A stretch of 64,000 bases of DNA from Silurus meridionalis (GCF_014805685.1 NC_060890.1:23588000-23651999); one strand, 5' to 3'. Counted from the first letter of the stretch, positions 1 through 11,245 are shown. The notes: generated by a model from the letters alone, not told the origin. Numbers and translations: made by a program.

Positions 1-207
1 GCTGGGAATGGTTTCTCATCAATTCCCTGGGGATTCATGAAATTCCTGAGTAAGAATGGGAGCTTTGAGGATGGATTTGGACTGTAGTTAATGTGTACAG
101 TCTGCTACACTGACTCAGGAGTACAGTTTGCTTATGATCCCCATCACCGCACACCTCAACATTGTTTATCTGTAATAAATTGACATTCAGTGCAACCCAA
201 ATAAGGA

Positions 208-412
208 TGGGTTCCCTCTTGAGTCTGGTTCCTCTCAATGTTTCTTCCTTATGCCATCTCAGGAGGTTTTTCCTTGCCGCAGTCGCCCGTCAAGGACAAA
301 CTTACACTTATTCATTTTTTTCACCACATTATCTGTGTAAAGCTGCTTTAAGACAATGTTCATTGTAAAAAAAAATATGCAAATAAAAATTAATTGAATT
401 GAATTGTAATCT
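208..412 (+). repeat. Teleost interspersed repeat, 3' end
   Basis: A stretch ending in an A-rich run and a short tandem of TTGAATTG-like units. The part reading GTAAAGCTGCTTTAAGACAA recurs in reverse complement near 63180-63215, so it is dispersed. It resembles a common non-coding teleost repeat that encodes nothing obvious. The class (SINE or LINE tail) cannot be decided here. Confidence 0.55.
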
Positions 413-419
413 GTTCATA

Positions 420-1490
420 TACATTACTACATACTACATACATAATTCATACATAATTCATACTACAACAGGAAAAAAGTTGAACCAACTAATAGCAACA
501 CATACATTAAGTTAGATCTTACAATCAGTAATAATTATTTAGATTGACAAAAGTAATAGTAAAAAACAAACATTTAAACTCTAAAACCAAATATTTAAAA
601 TAAAAATAAAAAATCCAAGAAAAAAATATATATATCTTTTGGTTTAATAAAAGATAATGGAGAAAATGTATGTGTGTGCACATCTGTGTTCACAAAAGAA
701 ACTTTAGAGGTCTTGGCACAATGTGGTTGTCACCACAAGCTGCTCTGCTTGCTGAGTGTTAAAATGATTTTTCACACATTTGCAGCATACCATGCATGGA
801 GCTTAATTTTTTACTTGTCTCACTGAGCTAGATACAATAACCTGTGGCTTTCCACAAGCCTATTATTAATTATTTCATTTAATTTTTAGCATGCACTGAA
901 CTGGCTACTCACAATTGGCAAGTGTTTGCATACTGCACATCAGTGTGTACCACAGAGTAAGTGATGTACAGTGATTTCACTTTTTACAAGGCCATAAAGT
1001 GGAGGAAGAAATTCTGACTGAACAAGAAAAGCAGGTGGTAGTCAGTTTAGTCCAGGCTAGAAATCATACTCACCTTATAGATATTTATCAGTAAACTTTT
1101 CATGATGATGTTCAACAACAGTGGTGTAAATTATTTGAGTAAATATACGTTGTTACTGTATTTAGGTATTTTTTGGCCACTTTCATTATTAAAGATATAG
1201 GCAACATTTACTTTCTATTTAACTACATTTATCATTCGATATATGTTATTTTTTACTGCACTATATTTTAATTGGCAATGCACATTACAAATACAATTTT
1301 GCAGCACAGCTTTCTCTGCTGTGGCTTATTTTTTCTGCAGGAAAGCTGATATTGCCAACCATATTTCATTTGTCCATTAAATACCAATGGTTCTTCTAAT
1401 TATTGACATGATACTGTAATTTTATTTGTTAATTAAAAATACCTTTTTGAAAGATATCCTTACTGCTTTGTCTATTTTTTAGTATTCTAA
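420..1490. other. AT-rich stretch without recognisable gene
   Basis: No coding region, RNA gene or repeat family is recognised here. The base composition is strongly AT-rich and stop codons are frequent in all frames. Confidence 0.5.
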
Positions 1491-1497
1491 TTCCTTT

Positions 1498-1700
1498 CAA
1501 AGGTGTTCAGTAGGATGGAGGTCAGAGCTGCATATCAGGCCACTCAAGATCTCCAGTCAAACCAATGTAAAGCATATCTTTATGGACTGACATGATGGAA
1601 CATGTTTGGGTCTCCTGGTTTAAGTGAAGGGATAATTTCATGCTACTACAATTGTGTGCCTTCAACTTTATGGTTGGAATTCCTTTGTTATGCTAATTCC
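1498..1700 (-). mobile_element. Tc1/mariner-like fragment
   Basis: Read on the minus strand, 1500-1550 gives a degraded version of the Tc1 C-terminal block that normally holds the third catalytic residue (WPD...PTEH-like). The following part contains a CCTTCAACTTTATGG motif that recurs near 62575 and 63828. It is a short, stop-ridden remnant. Confidence 0.5.
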
Positions 1701-1794
1701 AGCATACAGACCGCTCTTCAGATGATTGGCTAGCATGACCCACCTCTGCTCTTCAGGGCTATTTTGAGTGCACCCTGTTTAGGGAGACTGCAAC

Positions 1795-2100
1795 AAACAG
1801 CGATTCCTTCAACTTGGAGACCCTACAGAGGATAGTGAGGACGGCTGAGAAAATAATTGGAGTCTCTCTCAATTCCATCGCAAACATGTACAGCACACGC
1901 GGCATCCGCAAAGCCAAGAGCATTGTGGACGACCCCATTCACCCCTCACACACACACTTCAAACACACCCCTCTCACACACTCTTCACCCTCCTGCCATC
2001 AGAAAAGCGGTTCTAAAGCATTCGGGCCTCACATCCAGACTGTGCAACAGTTTTTCCCCTTAAGCAATCACACTCCTCAACACACAGACCTGACCTGAAA
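1795..2100 (+). pseudogene. Non-LTR retrotransposon C-terminal fragment (CR1/L2/Rex1-like)
   Basis: The reading frame begins with LQRIVRTAEKIIG and continues with a basic stretch, DPIHPSHT and a Cys/His-poor tail. This resembles the extreme C-terminus downstream of the reverse transcriptase in CR1/L2/Rex1-type LINEs (pattern LQR-TA-I, then HPSH-LF-LLPSG). The RT domain is absent, so this is a 5'-truncated copy. A related fragment lies on the minus strand near 40356-40544. Confidence 0.6.
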
Positions 2101-2383
2101 CTGAAACTCACACACACCCACACTCACTCAACTGTGTTTTACTGAACTGTACAACCTGAACTCAACACACACTCATTATTTATCTTAATTTATTCCACCA
2201 TATTATATTTATATTTAACCATATTATACTGTTTACATGCTGTTTTTTGCACAATATTGTGTTTATGTTTACAAATACTCTCTTGTTTATAGTCCTCTTT
2301 TCCACATTACTGTATAATCAGAGTATACTGCAGGTTTACTGGTTTGGCACTAACTTATCCAAACCTAGGCTAAAGTAAGTGTG

Positions 2384-2623
2384 AATAACAGAGAGCAACA
2401 GTTTTACTGCACATACAATCACACCTCAAAAACTGTTAACCAACCACATACCGTGGTCTGACTGAGTTAAGACAGGAGTTGTGTATAAATAGTGTCAATT
2501 ATTACTTGTAGGCAGGAAGACTGGCTGAATGTCAGAGGTGATAGTTTGAGCAGGTCTTTGTTATAAACAAACTTGTGTCTTTTTTTTTTTTACAAATTGA
2601 GAAGCCTTGAAAGCATCAGAGCT
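2384..2623 (+). promoter_or_regulatory. ART unit A promoter and non-coding leader exon
   Basis: This block is repeated upstream of the other ART copies (13400, 30240 and 47700). It has a TATA box TATAAATA at 2484-2491, so transcription should start near 2515. The leader exon ends at 2623 before a consensus donor (GAGCT then GTGAGT). The next acceptor in the same gene lies at 8236-8237, giving a first intron of about 5.6 kb filled with transposon debris. Unlike the other three blocks it lacks the AAGGGAAA motif. Promoter use is inferred from repetition and signals, not shown. Confidence 0.6.
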
Positions 2624-3160
2624 GTGAGTATTATGATCAAATCATACCGAATGTTATGTAACTTTTATCAGATTCTGTTTAATCAGATAAAAACCATGAA
2701 TCTTTACTCTAACGATCTAACAATTGAATCATTAAGCATTGATTTTTTATCCTTAAGACATGTTTCTTCATTGTTCATGGTATAACAAGACTTAATTCAT
2801 GCTGAAATGTTTAATATCATTCATTGTGCTTTAAATAATGTTGTGTTGTTGATTTTACAGTATGCGCTGTGTCATTGCACTGCGTGAAAAATAGATTTCT
2901 TGATAGGCTGAAAGTTACATGCTCATTGTGAGGAGGTTATAACAATTTCACACAATGGTTTTCACAACTCACTTGTTTCTGCAGATTTTTTTGCACCATA
3001 TGAACTGTCACACTAATGTTAAAACAAAATGAATGTTATAATACTCAAATCAAAAGGACATTTTATTTGTCACATACACATACAGAGTATAATATGTAGT
3101 AAAATGCTTTTATACAACAGTTACAGTTTTATATATATGTATATATATATATATTATATA

Positions 3161-3467
3161 TACATACAGGTAGTCTTCTACTTACAATGGAGAAACGTTA
3201 CGACGACCCCATCGTGAGTCAAAGATATCGACTGTGACAGCCTGATTTATAATTTTAATTTTCTGCTGTAAAATGATGGCTTTCCTCTTTTTTTTCACTA
3301 CCAGCAGACTAAAATTGCTGTTTGAAACCATTTGAAACAGAAAATAATACACACTGAGGCAACTTTACCTGTCGACAGCTAGCAAAAGTGGGGCAAGTCT
3401 GCCACCTCCAGCTCCACCTCCTGTCACTAAAAGACAGTAAAAGACAGTAGGCTACTTTGCTATGTTT
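3161..3467. repeat. Direct repeat, copy 1 (second copy at 5416-5711)
   Basis: The sequence starting with CATACAGGTAGTCTTCTACT and running to CTACTTTGCTATGTT occurs again at 5416-5711 in the same orientation, with a few substitutions and small indels. No coding potential is seen. It is probably a non-autonomous element, or a local duplication that copied the flank of the pogo element at 4717. Confidence 0.7.
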
Positions 3468-3575
3468 GAGGCTTTTGCACGTGAAGAATGGGCAAAGATT
3501 CCAATCGAGAGGTGTAAGAAGCTTGTCAGCACTTATCGAAAACGCTTGTTAGAAGTTATAAAAACTAAAGAGCGC
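3468..3575 (+). pseudogene. Tc1-like transposase C-terminal fragment
   Basis: Translation gives EEWAKIPIERCKKLVSTYRK followed by a basic tail, which matches the usual end of Tc1 transposases (EEW-IP...C-KLV-S-PKR). Only about 35 codons remain and nothing upstream continues the frame. Confidence 0.6.
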
Positions 3576-3755
3576 TCCACAAGGTACTGAAGCTGCAGGT
3601 TGAATAATACTGCACATGCTCATGTGTTACAAGACTCACAATTTTCATTTGAACTTCAAAGTTAAGTCAACTTCTGTTGTCAATATAACTCAAATCATCT
3701 TTCATCAACATCACTGTATTGTCTATTGAGGTGAGGGCGTTGAATATTTCTGCGA

Positions 3756-3758
<3 letters not shown>

Positions 3759-3817
<59 letters not shown>
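3759..3817. repeat. (TA)n microsatellite
   Basis: Uninterrupted alternating TA run of about 60 bp. Confidence 0.95.
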
Positions 3818-3822
<5 letters not shown>

Positions 3823-4019
3823 CACTATACTATCAAATATATATACAAAACAAAACAATTTACAAAACATATAAGATATACCTTTATTCATCCCACAGTG
3901 GGGAAATTTCTGAAAGTTTTTTGCTTATCCCAGCTTGTCTGGAAGCTGGGGTCAGAGCGCAGGGTCAACCATGGCACGGCGGAGCAGATTGGGTTAAGGG
4001 GCTTGTTCCAGGTGTCAAC

Positions 4020-4520
4020 AGTGGCAGCTTGGCAGTACAAATACAAATACTTTGTAACAGTACTTAAGTAGATTTCTCTGGTGTCACCGCTGTACTATTC
4101 ATTTTCCGGACAATTTTTCACTTTCACTCATTACATTTTTACACAAATATCTGTACTTTTACCTCATACATTTTCAAACCAGGCTAATTACTTTAGTTTA
4201 GTTTTAGTAAAATGTCAATATATTTTTTTTCATTTCTCCGGTTTCAGACCATCAAATTATTTCCTGTCTTTGTGTGGCCTTTTCAATCTACCACTGGTGT
4301 ATCATTTTCTGGCTCTCACACACCACAGATGTAGACTAGTTTAGTAGACAATCAGCAAGACAGAAGGCAACAAGAAGTATGTTAACGTGGATGAGACAGA
4401 GGGAGTCAGTGATGTAAACATGACTGAGAACAGAGACATTCCTGATCAGTTCATCCTGGATACATTTATTAGGTAACAATATTTGAAATTCGTTTTGTAT
4501 TAATGAATTAATTAGGGCTG
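4020..4520 (+). repeat. Interspersed repeat, inverted relative to copies at 27.3-27.7 and 40.7-42.0 kb
   Basis: The text around 4090-4200 and 4370-4460 is the reverse complement of parts of 41680-41980, 40860-41060 and 27530-27700. A short coding-like stretch reads VNVDETEGV and MTENRDIP. The family resembles the common teleost repeat with ACTCAAGTAAAAGTAC-type motifs, perhaps hAT-derived. That assignment is uncertain. Confidence 0.5.
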
Positions 4521-4716
4521 TCAAAATTAATCTGTTAATAACGTGTTAACACAAATTCATTTTAACGGCACTACTTTTATTAACTCACGATTAATGCAGC
4601 CCGCATTTCTTTTAGATCATTTTTATAAAAAAAATTTAAATATAAAAGAGGCAGAATTAAAACCTGCAATGCAACATACTTTTATTTACCACGTACTTTC
4701 TATATATATAAACATA

Positions 4717-5411
4717 CTGTAATTTCCGGACTATTGAAACGCACCCAAATATAAGCCGCACCCACTGAATTTTACAAAGATTTTTATTTTGAACATAAAT
4801 ACGCCACACCTGTCTATAAGCCGCAGGTGTCTACACTGAAACTAATGAACTTTACACAGGCTTTAATGAAAGACAGTGTCTGTTACACGGCTTGTATCTA
4901 AACAGTACCCTACCAAAAAAGTCAGTGTTCACTGTCTTCCTTCTTCCCTTCGCAAAAATTTCTCTCTCGGTTTTTTTTTGGCATCGTCGTGCGTTTAAAA
5001 ATCACCATCGGTGAAGCTTTTCTCCCGATGCCGTGCAGCTCAGAACACAGGTGAAGTGTTTTTTCATGCCCGGTTGTTTTCAGCGTGACGAATGATTCGC
5101 ATTTCCTGTAGACAGTCCGAGTGAGCGGCAGGTCAAACGTCAGAGGAACATCCATATTTATTATGTGGTGCGGCCCGATTCAGTGGAAGCACACACGATT
5201 TAATAAAGATTTTTTAAAGAATTACATTGGTTCACCTGAACCTGTTCTGCAATTTCATTGGTATAATGTTACGGGGGTCAGTTTTTTGGCTTGAAGTTTG
5301 TCAAACCGGAAAAAAAACAGGAAAAATCCATAAATTAGCCGCTTCATTGTTTAAGCCGCGGGGTTCAAAGCGTGGGGAAAAAAGTAGCGGCTTATAGTCC
5401 GAAAAATACGG
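4717..5411 (-). mobile_element. Pogo/Tigger-like DNA transposon remnant
   Basis: The ends are imperfect terminal inverted repeats (CTGTAATTTCCGGACTAT at the left; CCGTATTTTTCGGACTAT on the other strand at the right), both flanked by TA, the target duplicated by Tc1/mariner/pogo elements. The minus strand at 4922-5155 encodes 77 residues resembling the DDE_1 core of pogo-type transposases (FDLP-TRTV, KTTGHEK and PMVIFKRTTMPK). The DNA-binding part and most catalytic residues are missing, so it cannot move by itself. Confidence 0.75.
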
Positions 5412-5714
5412 TAATTACATACAGGTAGTCTTCTACTTACAATGGATATACGTTAAGACGACTCCATTGTGAGTCAAAAATATCGACTGTGACAGCCTGA
5501 TTTATAATTTTTATTTTCTGCTGTAAAATGATGGCTTTCCTCTTCTTTTTTTCACTACCAGCAGACTAAAATTGCTGTTTGAAAATAATACACACTGAGG
5601 CAGCTTTACCTGTCGACAGCTATCAAAAGTGGGGCAACTCTGCCACCTCCAGCTCCACCTCCTGTCTTTTAGTCAATGCCACTTAAAGTCAGTAGGCTAC
5701 TTTGCTATGTTAGC

Positions 5715-6980
5715 ACACGGACAGTTTTAATTGCCAGATGTGTGCATCATGGTGGATTTTGGTGCTTGATCTGAGACTTCAGTACAACAAATGTTTAATG
5801 AATATTAAAAAAGAAATTTTAGTGGAGTTTATTTGTTTCATTTATATCCAAACAAAGAAAAGACGCAGATTTGGAACTCAGACCCCATGTCCGATCAGAC
5901 ATATCAGTTAAGTGGCTTAATACTTAAATTAGTTTTAGCTATTGACTGATTAATTACCAATAAGTTCCAAAACTTTAAATAATACATAAACAAACGAAAT
6001 TAAGACATCTTCCAGTCACAATTGAGATGGAGCAATTATTATTTTCCTATTTTCTCTAATATCTCCTCTCTAACAATTTACATCCACCAATAATTTTATG
6101 AGGGCTTGCATACTCCACCATTTGCTTCCGCACATTCTGGTAAAAGAATCCTCTTTCCTGGAAGTCTCATTTAACTCCATACTATTCTAATTTACATGTA
6201 CAAAAAATATCTCTTGATAGTGAACTTTTCTTAACAAAATCCCCTGATTGTGCACTTTTGCAAATAACAATGCAACAGATCATCCCCCGCAATATTCACA
6301 CCTTTTCTTAAAATCTCATCTGGGTTTTTTTCTCTGTCTGCAAATCATCCTTTGATTTGTTTACACCTTGTCTAGAAACGTGTTATTTGTTATAATAGTT
6401 TTTCCGAACTAGTGCTTTAGTTTTAAACACTAGCACTTTTCTCTAAATGCTTTTCTTATTATTTATTGCTCTCGTCTGTTAGTTAGTTTTTCTTAAACTG
6501 TTCTCAATATATATTTCTCATGCCATAATAATTTTTTATATGGAATTTCCTGTCTTACTCTCATCCTGCCTGTACCTTAAGCTCATGCTCTCATAGAAAC
6601 ATCTTACTTCCTGTGTGTTTTAGGCATTGGAAGTAAGCATCTCTTATACAATTTCTTGCAACTATTCTCCTACGTTGCTTATTAAAAGCTGAAGCTGACA
6701 TAAGCTAAGTTATATGGGTGAACTTTATGCATACTATTATGCAAGATAAGTCAAGACGTCATGCAGTCTCTGTTTTCATCACATAGCCAAGGTGTTTAAC
6801 CACAGAGGCAGCAGAGGTGTATCAAAATCTTTGTCTGACATTTACATACCATCGTATAGACTCAATGTTTTTCTGTTTGGGACATTTTCTGACTTTTACT
6901 ATCTTGCTCTCTGCCTGCATTTTGCAATGTGCACACTAATTTTTTTGCTTACATACCTGGGTACCTAAATCAGGGAGCAG
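5715..6980. other. AT-rich stretch without recognisable gene
   Basis: Lies inside the inferred first intron of ART copy A. No open frame of note, no RNA gene and no repeat that I recognise. Confidence 0.5.
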
Positions 6981-6984
6981 ACAC

Positions 6985-7560
6985 CCTCTCGAGGCAAGGG
7001 TAGAGGATCCAGCCCGAGGTAATGGAACTGACATGGCGGAGGTTTTACAGAGCACAAGTGGATTTGTTTGCAACTCAAGAGGCATCGCGTCTCCTCTGGT
7101 TTTCCCTCACTCACTCAGCCCCCCTGGGGCTGGACACCATGTACAGAAGTGGCCGAGTGGCCGAGTCTCCCATTGCGCTGCCCAGAGTGCCTGTGTGGTA
7201 CTTGGTTCACTACTGGCATGGCCAGTGCCTTTCTTTACGTTGGTCCCACTCCAGGAGATTAGCAACGCTGTGGGCTGGTTAACCCCACTGACCTTCATCA
7301 GGTTCTATGACCTTGACATTAGAGCCACTCCCGGCTATCTGTCCTGCACTCTTGCTGTGCCCATACACACTAGGCAGGGACTGGTCAATGTGGCGTGATT
7401 GGACACTCGTTCCCAAAGCATTGTTGATGCAGCTTGAGTTCCTGAAAGGGAACGTCTCTATGTTACGTATGTAACCCTAGTTCCCTGAGGGAAGTGACCC
7501 TGCGTCTCCAAGCCACACTACCTGCATCCCTGCGGCACTTCATTCGCCTTTCAGAAGCTA
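6985..7560 (+). mobile_element. DIRS-like retrotransposon fragment
   Basis: Two overlapping frames at 7022-7398 contain RRFYRAQVDLFATQE and SLTHSAPLGLD, which match the conserved stretch after the RT/RNase H of teleost DIRS elements (VDLFA-E...PLG-D). The following DNA carries TACGTATGTAACCCTAGTTC and a GGGAA-rich end at 7460-7500. The same end sequence occurs in reverse complement near 54795-54825 next to DIRS RT remains. The copy is frameshifted and truncated. Confidence 0.65.
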
Positions 7561-7744
7561 GCATCAGCTCCACCACATGTGTGGTTTATAGCTTCCTGGT
7601 CTGGTTCCTGAATCTATATAATATGAGTTACACTATTTTAATTGAATTACTGAAATAAATCAACTTTCCAGTGATATTCCAATTTATTAAGATGCACCTG
7701 AATATCTCTAAAATCACACACAGTAGTTTGAAAATTGTTTGAAA

Positions 7745-7835
7745 GAGGCAGATGTAGAGGACAGAGTAGTATGGAGACAGATGATCCGCTGTGGCGACCC
7801 CTGGTGGGAGCAGCTGAAGGAAGAATAAGAAGAAA
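7745..7835 (+). mobile_element. RTE LINE 3' end, severely 5'-truncated
   Basis: About 90 bp matching the 3' terminus of the full RTE copy at 49220-52339: AGGCAGATGTAGAGGACAG, then GATCCGCTGTGGCGACCCC, ending in an AAGAATAAGAAG tail. Only the tail reached the genome, as is usual for target-primed LINE insertion. Confidence 0.8.
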
Positions 7836-8244
7836 ATTTAATAATAAATAATTATTTATGGTCTGAATTAAAGACAAATCTAAAAAAAAATTTAACATTT
7901 GTAATGGCACGTACCACTTTATTTTATAAATTATAATAATTCAATTATTAAATAATTATTAAACTAATTTTAATTATGGGCAAAATGAGTATTAGTATTA
8001 GTATTAGTATTCTTGAATATATATATATACACATACTGTATGTACACTGAAGCACTTAAAAAAAAGAGAATTAAGGCAAAGAATTTGTGATAATAGTATA
8101 AAATCAGTAAAGAATAAAAAATAAATAAAAAAAGACAGAACAACATGGGGAAGAATGGTGACATCTGTTGGATACACCACACTGCCAAAACACTGACACA
8201 AAATAGACATACATGTGGAATTTGCTTCTCTTTTTAGATTAAAA

Positions 8245-9300
8245 ATGAAGACAGCTGTGAAGTTCTCCAGCACTGGCAACAACATCGTCCCTGCACTCCT
8301 CATTATTTTGACTGTTTGCTGCCCAGTGGTGAGTTTCTATGTCCAGTTAAACTAACCAGAATTTTTTAATCACTAGTGTTGCACAAACATTGTTTTTTCT
8401 CCATTTTTTAATAGAAACTGTCCCGGACATCAGACTCTGGATATAAACTGGACATGGCAAAAGATTCTGTCGATGATCAATTCAAAGGCTGCGAGAATAA
8501 AATGTTCCAGCTGATTAAAGACAAGATTCTACCTAAAGAATTCAAATTTGATGTAAATTTTACTACAACTTGGAACAAATACAAGAACATTCAGAATTAT
8601 TTTAAAAGGATAATAAAAGTCTACACATCTCCTACTGGGTCTTATTCAAAGCTCAATGATGCTGTGAGCTCAGGAAGGCCAAAATATAAAACACATTTCA
8701 ATTATAAAGCCTACCATTTCTTGCTAACACGCGCCATACAAACATATCAATTAAAAAAATGCACTGATGTTTATCGTAAGACCCCCACTACTTTTGATTT
8801 AGCTGTTCGTGCTCAGGAAATGCGATTCGGCAGGTTTACCTCAACTTCGCTTAAAAATAATTTTCCTGGATTTGGTAACGCCACCTGTTTCAAGATTAAG
8901 ACCTGCTTTGGTGCAGACATATCCAGTATGTCTTCTGTGCCTTATGAGAAAGAGGTGCTAATCCCACCTTATGAAAAATTCAAAATAAAAAAAATTCAGA
9001 AAAACAAGAACAAATGTAATGTCTGTTACACGCTAGAGAGCGCTGGCAGATTTAGTAATATGAACTGTGTGCTGCAACCCAATTCACACCTGTAAGTAAA
9101 TCCACATTTCCTCAGTGCTTGGTGAAGTGACTTTAAATGTCAGAAATATTTATCAAATTTCTATCAGCTATTTGATATTTTGTGTCAACAACTTTTTAAA
9201 TGCATTTGTCCATCACAGTTTCAGCTTTTCTGCTGTAAACTTCAGCATACTCATCCTCATTTTATTGTCAATATTCGTCCTTTCTGTATCCCATAGTTGA
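8245..9300 (+). CDS. Ecto-ADP-ribosyltransferase copy A, intact, predicted GPI-anchored
   Basis: Predicted mono-ADP-ribosyltransferase of the vertebrate ART family, which transfers ADP-ribose from NAD to arginine on cell-surface or secreted proteins. Exons: 8245-8328 (start and 28 residues, signal peptide with core ALLIILTVCC), 8415-9091 (catalytic) and 9219-9300 (hydrophobic tail). Splice signals are consensus (GTGAGT/TAG and GTAAGT/CAG) and the frame stays open, giving about 280 residues. The R-S-EXE signature is present: Arg149 in DVYRKT, STS near 171-173, and E206-K-E208 just before VLIPPYE. Several Cys could form disulfides. The last exon (SILILILLSIFVLSV) is typical of a GPI-attachment signal. 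If the last intron is retained, TAA at 9093-9095 ends a 254-residue secreted form. Family assignment is firm; activity and anchoring are inferred. Confidence 0.9.
9092..9097 (+). promoter_or_regulatory. Splice donor overlapping an in-frame stop codon (copy A)
   Basis: The consensus donor GTAAGT lies at 9092-9097. Read through, the same bases give CTG TAA, so the stop of the unspliced frame is inside the donor. Splicing to 9219 removes the stop and adds 26 residues plus the shared Leu codon. Confidence 0.7.
9219..9300 (+). other. GPI-signal exon of ART copy A
   Basis: Preceded by CATCACAG (acceptor at 9217-9218; a second possible AG at 9223-9224 keeps the frame and drops two codons). Joined in phase to the catalytic exon it encodes FSFSAVNFS, then a hydrophobic run of about 15 residues, and stops with TGA at 9298-9300. 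Equivalent but decayed exons occur near 15391 and 42359. Confidence 0.7.
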
Positions 9301-9339
9301 ATTTTCTTACATTTCTTTTTCTTAAAAAAATCATTTTCC

Positions 9340-9950
9340 AGATTTAGTTGAATTCTATGACTGCTGGCAATTTGACAGATCGCAGGTATCAACCTGAGCT
9401 AGTTTGGATGTAGCATGCTGTATTTTGAATTGATTTCTCATCAGACAATTTGTTCATCAAACATGGCTGCCTTGGACCCCATCTCTATTATAATAATGCT
9501 GTAAATAAAAAGGTAAAAAGAAAGAAGCTAACAATGTCTGAGATATTCTATAAAAAAATATATCCTGTAAATTACTTTTTGATTGTTTAAAAATAAAAAT
9601 TTGATTTGCCAACATGTGAAATGCAAATCCTGTCTGCAGTGTGGCATTTCTGCATTCTGTATTTTTTTTTTTTTTTTTTTTTGGTTTATTGATCCAAACT
9701 GTTTCTATACATTTTCCTTTATATATTTGTGTGATATTCTGTACATAATGGCTATAAAATGTTATTAGGAATTGTTTTACGAATGTTTATCCACACCGCC
9801 TTTCATTTTAACTTTGATAATGCCTTTCATATCTTTTTATTTTTTTCTAGCACTTGACAGGTAGTTTTGGTCGCTTTATTAGAAAGTTGTTTCTGTGTGT
9901 GAAACAAAATATAAGTTGTTTTACTCAATTGTTGACTTCCTGGTGACAGT
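9340..9950 (+). repeat. Conserved 3' flank of the ART unit (copy A)
   Basis: Segments such as TCAACCTGAGCTAGTTTGGA, AACATGGCTGCCTTGGACCC and TAGAAAGTTGTTTCTGTG recur downstream of the other copies (15500-15905, 42430-43130, partly 27990-28075 and 54390-54480). This marks the end of a tandemly duplicated unit. No coding function is seen. Confidence 0.75.
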
Positions 9951-9977
9951 TGTTCACCCCCACCCTACATCCATCAA

Positions 9978-9979
<2 letters not shown>

Positions 9980-10042
<63 letters not shown>
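9980..10042. repeat. (CA)n microsatellite
   Basis: Pure CA run. A CA run also sits at the same place after copies B (15926) and E (54504), so it was probably part of the duplicated unit. Confidence 0.95.
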
Positions 10043-10044
<2 letters not shown>

Positions 10045-10801
10045 TGATTACTATATATATATTTACATGGTCTACATAAAGTTTAATAATAATTATTCAT
10101 TGATTTCTTGTGGCATAATACCACTTTTTTATTTATTATATAAATGATCATACATATAAATATTATACTAATCTACATTTCTTGATTTGCTATTACTTGT
10201 AATTCATTAATTAATAATTTGTGACAGCAAAAAAAAAACCAACTTTTAAATTTAAACCTTTATATAAACATATTTTCACCTAAAGCACTTAAAGATACAG
10301 ATTTCACACAAAGTCACATACATTATATATCTAATGAATCGTTAATAAAGATACACTATATGGCGAAAGTATCTGTAATCTGTAAGTAAACCCCTGTTGC
10401 CATGCCACTGACACTATTATCACTCAGAGATTAAAGAACATTGTAATATGTTCAATAATCTTGATTTCACACTGAAAAAGTCTGACAGAAGGATAAGGAT
10501 AGATATTGTGAACTTGCTTTGTTAATGTATTTGATGTATTACAGCTTATTAAAAAACAACCATCATATGAGCTGAGCAGCTCTGACCTAACCGTCATGCA
10601 ATAAAACATTTCAGGACCAGGACTTGTATCAGCGTCAATTGTACGACACTCTTATAGTGAGCCACAGGAAAGCAGATCAACCAACTACAGAATTAAAAAA
10701 AGTTTTTTTCTTCACCAGATGTCATCATTATTCCTCCAAGTCGTTCATCCCATGTGTGTTTATCAATTTTTAATCACCACTTGTGTTCAATTTCCCTTTT
10801 C

Positions 10802-10802
<1 letters not shown>

Positions 10803-10886
<84 letters not shown>

Positions 10887-10901
10887 ATCTATCTATCTAT
10901 C

Positions 10902-10960
<59 letters not shown>

Positions 10961-10980
10961 ATCTATCTATCTATCATCTA

Positions 10981-11010
<30 letters not shown>
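10803..11010. repeat. (TATC)n / (TGTC)n microsatellite
   Basis: About 180 bp of TATC with occasional ATC slips, then a block of TGTC. The long frames across it are low-complexity artefacts. Confidence 0.95.
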
Positions 11011-11015
<5 letters not shown>

Positions 11016-11029
11016 ATGGATGAACAACA

Positions 11030-11245
11030 TGGAGAGAAATGATGACATATGGTGGACAAAAAACAAAAGTAAAATAACAGACAACTTGAGAACAAATCAC
11101 TGACACAAAATAGATATACATGTGAAATTTGCTTATCGTGTCATTTTAACAATGAAAGCAGCCATGGAGTTTTCCCATCCGTCAGCAACATAGTTGCTGC
11201 AATCCTTAATATTTTAATTGTTTGCTACACAGTGGTGAGTTTCTT
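11030..11245 (+). pseudogene. Decayed ART signal-peptide exon (relic F1)
   Basis: Upstream text ACACAAAATAGATATACATG and AAATTTGC matches the segment before exon 2 of the other copies. An ATG at 11152 starts MKAAMEFSHP, then runs into a stop, while the downstream CAGTGGTGAGTTTC donor is still visible at about 11232. No catalytic exon follows. Confidence 0.7.

Noticed and set aside
7022..7398. Host gene of 86-121 codons
   Set aside because: The two frames match successive parts of one DIRS Pol stretch separated by a frameshift.
9115..9300. Small separate gene of 61 codons
   Set aside because: Its last 27 codons are better explained as the GPI-signal exon of ART copy A; the first part has no start context and is intronic.
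10719..11103. Frames of repeated Ile-Tyr-Leu-Ser
   Set aside because: Translation of the TATC microsatellite.
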